Part shown: positions 63,169 to 64,000 of the stretch, piece by piece | Position numbering within the stretch: the first letter of the stretch is position 1 | Layout: every line of letters begins with the position of its first letter | Source of the DNA: Bacteroidales bacterium | GTDB taxonomy: Bacteria; Bacteroidota; Bacteroidia; Bacteroidales; Marinilabiliaceae | DNA: 64,000 nucleotides | Assembly: GCA_017417385.1 (NCBI GenBank) | Contig: JAFPZF010000005.1 | Span: 1 to 64,000, forward strand | Direction: 5' to 3' | Position numbers and translations under genes: made by a program | Notes under the pieces: model-generated | Database searches by the model: none | The model's input: the letters and a program-made list of their open reading frames with translations, nothing else | Told to the model about the DNA's origin: nothing

Positions 63169-64000
63169 ATGAAACTTACGAGATTTGCAGCCCTGATGAT
63201 GGCAACCCTGACTGCTGGCGCGACGATGTCTTCTTGCGACAAGGACGACGACGAGGATATTTCTGACTCTGTCGTCAAGGCCTACTCAGACAATGGTCTG
63301 AAATCTGCCGACGCCGCATCCTACTCCCTCGCCTCTAGCAAGTACTTCAAGGATATGTTCACCGACGAGACTGGCAACGCTATCTCTATCTCTAAGCTCA
63401 ACGCCGAGGCGGTCTCCGTCAGCTTTACCTCCAAGACTTGGGGCGAGTTCTCTATCGACACGGTCAAGATTCTTAGCTCAGACGGAGCCTACGCCCTCAG
63501 CGGCAACGGCACCTGCAAGATGGCTGGCATGAACGGCAAGGTCTCGGAGTACGCGGCTTCCTTCAGCGCTAAGATGTCGGCCGGTGTCCTCTCGGATGTC
63601 GCCTTCTCTGCTCCTAGCGTCATGGGCGGCACTACTGTCTACTATCTGACTGGCGAAGCCCCAGCTGGCTATGTCGTCGCTGGCTCCTATGGGACTTATA
63701 GCAAGGCCAACTCGAAATACTTCTCGGATATGCTGACTGAGGAAAAGGCTAATTGCTTGTCTCTCAAGGCTGTCGAGAACGGCTCTAAGGTCTCTGTCTC
63801 TTTCTCCTCCGAGAAGTGGGGGACGTTCTCTGTCGAGGCTGCAACGGTCTCTAAGGAAGGCGACAAGTATGTCATCGAAGGCAACGGCTCCTGCGAGATG
63901 GCTGGCATGAGCGGTCAGGTCTCGACCTACGAGGTATCTGTCAAGGGTACTATCAACGGCAAATCTACTGTCGTCGACTTCTCTATCCCGGCTGTCATGG
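63169..64000 (+). CDS. Lipoprotein with tandem calycin-like beta-barrel repeats (3' end outside window)
   Basis: The open frame runs 277 residues to the window end without a stop. It begins MKLTRFAALMMATLTAGATM and has a lipoprotein Cys in SSCDKDDDED, where the acidic residues after Cys suit surface export. Two repeats follow, each with a WGxFS strand pair (TWGEFSIDTV, KWGTFSVEAA) and a matching GNGxCxMAGMxG motif (GNGTCKMAGMNG, GNGSCEMAGMSG). This is like the Bacteroidota calycin-like lipocalin-type domain, so a small hydrophobic ligand or surface binding role is possible. The function is unknown. Confidence 0.75.
   Translation, partial: MKLTRFAALMMATLTAGATMSSCDKDDDEDISDSVVKAYSDNGLKSADAASYSLASSKYFKDMFTDETGNAISISKLNAEAVSVSFTSKTWGEFSIDTVKILSSDGAYALSGNGTCKMAGMNGKVSEYAASFSAKMSAGVLSDVAFSAPSVMGGTTVYYLTGEAPAGYVVAGSYGTYSKANSKYFSDMLTEEKANCLSLKAVENGSKVSVSFSSEKWGTFSVEAATVSKEGDKYVIEGNGSCEMAGMSGQVSTYEVSVKGTINGKSTVVDFSIPAVM

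Noticed and set aside
1-64000. tRNA, rRNA, CRISPR arrays, insertion sequences or prophage genes
   Set aside because: I looked in all gaps and saw no cloverleaf, rRNA-like stretch, repeat-spacer array, transposase or phage gene. Small RNAs could be missed by eye.

Overview
This window looks like part of a Bacteroidales chromosome (Bacteroidota, with a Porphyromonadaceae-like gene content; the family cannot be fixed from sequence reading alone). The evidence is a type IX secretion SprA/Sov protein, a glutamine synthetase of the long type III (GlnN) class, fused SecDF, two-subunit 2-oxoacid:ferredoxin oxidoreductase, Wzi-like, GH97 and GH28 proteins, and several promoters with the Bacteroidota -7 box TAnnTTTG. 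I see no rRNA, tRNA or CRISPR.

Layout. (1) 1-6.0 kb is an accessory segment: the 3' remnant of an HsdS specificity subunit, a four-helix-bundle protein with an Arg/Ser/Asp repeat tail, a full-length HsdR, a zinc-ribbon remnant, and a Fic protein whose promoter carries a 19-bp-arm palindrome. (2) 6.1-17 kb: glnN (minus strand), a GH28 lipoprotein, an SSB-like DUF3127 protein, korAB, then the coupled row M23 peptidase-thiL-ruvA. (3) 16.9-24.4 kb: the giant sprA gene. (4) 24.4-54 kb, all plus strand: tsaE, an alanine dehydrogenase-like gene, an outer-membrane protein, secDF, pheS, a radical-SAM/TIGR03915 pair, lysS, gpsA, pgi, cvpA, a LuxR regulator, an M28 peptidase, a GNAT-like protein, rhaM, aroB, aroA, GH97, a chain of overlapping envelope genes (GT-C-like, sulfatase/EptA-like, DUF418, one-domain ion channel), an EamA transporter and a Wzi-like protein. 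(5) 54.1-60.4 kb, minus strand: rfbA-rfbC-rfbD-dprA, a small protein with a T9SS-like C-terminal domain, and ispG. (6) 60.5-64 kb: a dihydrofolate reductase, a degenerate membrane hybrid kinase, and a lipoprotein with tandem calycin-like repeats cut by the window end.

The strongest large-scale signal is a strand-composition flip. To about 17 kb the plus strand is rich in G and purines; from about 23 kb on it is rich in C and T. The change runs through sprA. It follows the strand and not the gene: minus-strand glnN on the left uses C/T-ending codons while its plus-strand neighbours use A/G-ending ones, and this reverses on the right. A flip from G-rich to C-rich is what a replication terminus gives. 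The 1-6 kb segment lacks either bias, as expected for recent acquisition.

A second unexplained signal is an 11-bp periodic repeat (consensus RTTAGNCTTGG) found at four places between 26 and 50 kb, three just after genes and one inside the end of a coding region. Functionally the window combines central metabolism, translation, cell-envelope building (secretion, rhamnose sugar nucleotide, capsule assembly) and a defence/recombination segment.
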